From Clostridiales bacterium (GTDB taxonomy: Bacteria; Bacillota; Clostridia; Christensenellales; Borkfalkiaceae), in NCBI GenBank assembly GCA_015055945.1, contig SVHH01000001.1, positions 62,001 through 126,000 on the forward strand: 64,000 bases of DNA, in the 5' to 3' direction. Below the pieces are notes generated by a model. It saw only the letters and a list, made by a program, of their open reading frames with translations. It made no database searches and was not told where the DNA came from. Position numbers and translations under genes: made by a program. This document shows, in pieces, positions 61,974 through 64,000 of this stretch. Every line of letters starts with the position of its first letter. The stretch's first letter is position 1.

Positions 61974-62798
61974 TTACTCGCTCTTAGGTGCTAATTTTAT
62001 TTTTTTGAAAGTTTTGTCCTTAGAAAAATCGCGCTCTTTGGTGTATTCCCCACCGAGTGCTTCAATCGCAAAGCGAAGTTCTTCAAAGTCCGCGTAAGTT
62101 AACTTTTCCTTTTCGATTGCGGTTAAAAGGAACGGAAGTGCTCTATCATCACCGTACTTAGCAAGATACGCTGCGTAAAGCGGAATATTTTCTTGATGCT
62201 TTGCAAATTCAGCAATTAAAATATCAAAAACCCTATCGTCCTTTTTACAGTTTGCAATAACGTCGGTTAGGCACGCCTTTTTAACTTCGTCAACTTCGTT
62301 AAATTGACTAAGAATTTCTTCTTTTACTTGCTCTGCCATAGTACTTAATCTTTCGGTTGCAAGTTCTCTAATATTTTCGCTATAATCCCACAAAATAAAC
62401 TCTAAATAACGCTTAGCGGGTTTAACCGATTCCATGTCCGCAAGCATGTTGATAATATAGAGAATAAACTCTTCGCTCTTGTCGCCGTTAAGTGCATTGA
62501 CTAAAGCGTCTTCGTTAGCGGGATTTGAAGTTATTGCTTCGCACAAAAAGTCGGAAATAGCAACGTCCTTTTCAAGATGAGTTTCTAGACAAGAAAGCAA
62601 TTCTTCACCCGAAAAATCTTTATAGAAAGTGTTAGGGGTTTTGCCGTCTAATTCCTTTAATTTTTCATCGCCAAACTTAACGTAAAGTTCGGGGATTTTA
62701 TTCTCGATTTCTTCAGGTTTTACCTTGCCAATATTAGAGTACACAAAGTCTTCGATATACTTGTCGAAAAGGCTGTCTACGTCGATAACTTTAACCAT
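61974..62798 (-). CDS. Alpha-helical repeat protein (HEAT-like), unknown function
   Basis: 274 aa, cytoplasmic, acidic. Several helix-turn-helix units of HEAT type (for example VKPAKRYLEFILWDYSENIRELATERLS and YAAYLAKYGDDRALPFLLTAIE). A protein-protein interaction role is likely. It follows the TPR protein by 4 nt, so the two are probably made together. No specific family recognised. Confidence 0.7.
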   Translation of the reverse strand: MVKVIDVDSLFDKYIEDFVYSNIGKVKPEEIENKIPELYVKFGDEKLKELDGKTPNTFYKDFSGEELLSCLETHLEKDVAISDFLCEAITSNPANEDALVNALNGDKSEEFILYIINMLADMESVKPAKRYLEFILWDYSENIRELATERLSTMAEQVKEEILSQFNEVDEVKKACLTDVIANCKKDDRVFDILIAEFAKHQENIPLYAAYLAKYGDDRALPFLLTAIEKEKLTYADFEELRFAIEALGGEYTKERDFSKDKTFKKIKLAPKSE

Positions 62799-62802
62799 TA
62801 TT

Positions 62803-64000
62803 TTATTCTCCTTTTAGCATATTTTTTAATGCGGTAAGTTTGTCTTTAGTAACCGAAAAAATTCTTAAAACGCTGAAGTCGTCAGAGTATTTTTTGAACT
62901 TACACTCAGACAAAATAAGCGCGGCAATATCTTCATTCGTTGCGTCCGAATCGGTTATTTCACCTTTAAATTTTTTATAAATTTTATCACAATTTTTAGC
63001 AATTTTATCTAAACTTTCCACGTCAAAAAACGCCATTTTAGACATGCAAAGCGCGTACGCTGAAAGGTAAAGTCCGCCAAAGATTTTATCCCTTTCACAA
63101 AGCAATTTTCTCGGTTTAACCTTTAAATAAAACCCGCCTGCAACCACGCCGAATTTTTCTTTTACGCCGTTAACAAGCGTTACGTAGATAAGCACGCGTT
63201 TTAACTCTTCTCTGCCATCGGGACTGAGCATCGCCTTAAAAATTACGCCCTTAGAGTACGGCGTAAACGCAGACGATAGCACAAATGCACAGTCGCGCAT
63301 AAATTCACTATCAGTCGACTTTAACCCCCATTCTAAAATCTCTTTCCACTCTTTTTTCTTGATTGCAGATGAAAATTTTTCGGGTGTTTTTATTAAACTT
63401 TTTACCTTCTTTTTCCACTCTAAAGCGAGCGTTTCGGGTATATCTTTTACATACTTAAACGGTGTTAAATTTAAGTAATCTCCACCGCCGTCAAGCATAT
63501 TTTTAACGTAGGTTAAGTAAAAATTTATAGCGTAATCTTCGGGGTCTATTAGGTGTGCTTTAGCAAGTTCTGTCTCCGCGCTTATTGGGTCGCCAAGATT
63601 TGCCAGCGCAAGCCCGTAGAAAAAGCGCATAGCGTGCTCGAAAGGTCTATCTTCAAGAATAATTTTTAAGCACTCGCTTGCGGTTTTATGGTCTTCACGC
63701 TCGATAGCGCAAGTCGCTATTTTATAGGCTTCGCTTTTGTCCCCTTTTCTAACTTCCAACGCCTTTTGATAATAATGCTCGCTATTATCAAAGTCTTCTT
63801 TCATATCGTAAACGGTTGAAAGGTTACAAAAAGCCGTAACCGTAGGTCCGTTTTGCTCTAGAGATTGCCTACAAACTTCTTCCGCTTCATCAAGTCGGTC
63901 GCTCATAAAATAACATACGGCAAGTTCACCCGCAGTCTCTTCATCACGGCGCTCTAAAGGTATCTTTTCTAAAAATGACGCGCCTTCTTCAAACCCGCCC
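62803..64000 (-). CDS. Tetratricopeptide-repeat protein, 5' end outside the window
   Basis: At least 398 codons. The frame stays open to the right edge: 31 further codons upstream of the ORF-track Met encode repeat-like sequence (ETAGELAVCYFMSDRLDEAEE), so that Met is internal. TPR units run to about residue 170 of the visible part (SEAYKIATCAIEREDHKTASECLKI, ISAETELAKAHLIDPED). The C-terminal half is helical without a recognised domain. Co-transcribed with the HEAT-like protein. Confidence 0.85.
   Translation of the reverse strand, partial: GGFEEGASFLEKIPLERRDEETAGELAVCYFMSDRLDEAEEVCRQSLEQNGPTVTAFCNLSTVYDMKEDFDNSEHYYQKALEVRKGDKSEAYKIATCAIEREDHKTASECLKIILEDRPFEHAMRFFYGLALANLGDPISAETELAKAHLIDPEDYAINFYLTYVKNMLDGGGDYLNLTPFKYVKDIPETLALEWKKKVKSLIKTPEKFSSAIKKKEWKEILEWGLKSTDSEFMRDCAFVLSSAFTPYSKGVIFKAMLSPDGREELKRVLIYVTLVNGVKEKFGVVAGGFYLKVKPRKLLCERDKIFGGLYLSAYALCMSKMAFFDVESLDKIAKNCDKIYKKFKGEITDSDATNEDIAALILSECKFKKYSDDFSVLRIFSVTKDKLTALKNMLKGE

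Noticed and set aside
1-64000. CRISPR arrays, insertion sequences, prophage
   Set aside because: No regularly spaced repeats, transposase, integrase or phage structural genes were seen on either strand.

Overview
The window looks like chromosomal DNA of an anaerobic, low-to-moderate GC, Gram-positive-type bacterium of the class Clostridia. An affiliation with uncultured gut lineages such as Christensenellales is a guess. Support comes from the Bacillus/Clostridium-type block plsX-rnc-smc-ftsY / ylxM-ffh-rpsP-khpA-rimM-trmD / rbgA-rnhB / dprA-topA-trmFO-hslVU, from an Rnf ferredoxin:NAD+ oxidoreductase operon, from a reverse-rubrerythrin/rubredoxin/PerR oxygen-defence cluster, from sigma-A promoters of near-perfect consensus and from Shine-Dalgarno-led starts. 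No rRNA, CRISPR array, transposase, integrase or phage structural gene is visible.

Layout. 1-1040: the 5' end of a ribonucleotide reductase gene with an array of NrdR-box-like sites, then tRNA-Ser(GGA) whose 3' end is repeated twice downstream, each copy with its own terminator. 1.0-6.2 kb: a CDF metal exporter, then the NAD de novo operon nadA - nadB/nadC fusion - niaR, and tRNA-Leu(GAG). 6.2-15.3 kb: lytic transglycosylase, DNA polymerase IV, two related membrane-anchored surface proteins flanking a small unknown gene with an SOS-like box, a two-OB SSB, a PdaB-like deacetylase and a leucine-rich-repeat lipoprotein. 15.4-16.9 kb: BFD-type protein, rubredoxin (absent from the ORF track), reverse rubrerythrin and PerR. 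17-22 kb: NAD synthetase, galE, a sialate-esterase-like protein and an RNA methyltransferase. 22.2-28.4 kb (+): NusG-II protein, Gx transporter and rnfCDGEAB. 28.5-33.1 kb: LysR regulator, a large ABC transporter fusion and a YfcE-like phosphodiesterase. 33.3-61.6 kb (almost all -): tcdA, asnA, glyA, trxA, rseC, hisS, hslU, hslV, trmFO, topA, dprA, yifB, rplS, yraN, rnhB, rbgA, trmD, rimM, khpA, rpsP, ffh, ylxM, a small accessory cassette (two lipoproteins and an XRE regulator), ftsY, smc, rnc, plsX, asnS. 61.7-64 kb: a 42-aa basic ORF, an alpha-helical repeat protein and a TPR protein running off the right edge.

How the genes fit together. The window holds NAD synthesis from aspartate (nadA, nadBC, nadE) with a nicotinate-type repressor (niaR), and an Rnf complex that uses NAD+ as electron acceptor. 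It also holds the core translation/secretion operon (SRP, FtsY, S16, L19, tRNA and rRNA modification enzymes) and a chromosome/cell-surface maintenance set.

Points most worth a second look: (1) the NAD synthetase glutaminase domain keeps its Glu and Lys but has Gly where the catalytic Cys is expected; (2) nadB and nadC are fused in frame, with a possible internal start for nadC; (3) a family of 100-130 bp imperfect-palindrome intergenic elements occurs at three loci, one beside a 58-bp duplication of the yfcE start; (4) a lipoprotein/XRE cassette with a 27-bp perfect palindrome breaks the conserved ftsY-ylxM neighbourhood; (5) the tRNA-Ser 3' end is present three times.
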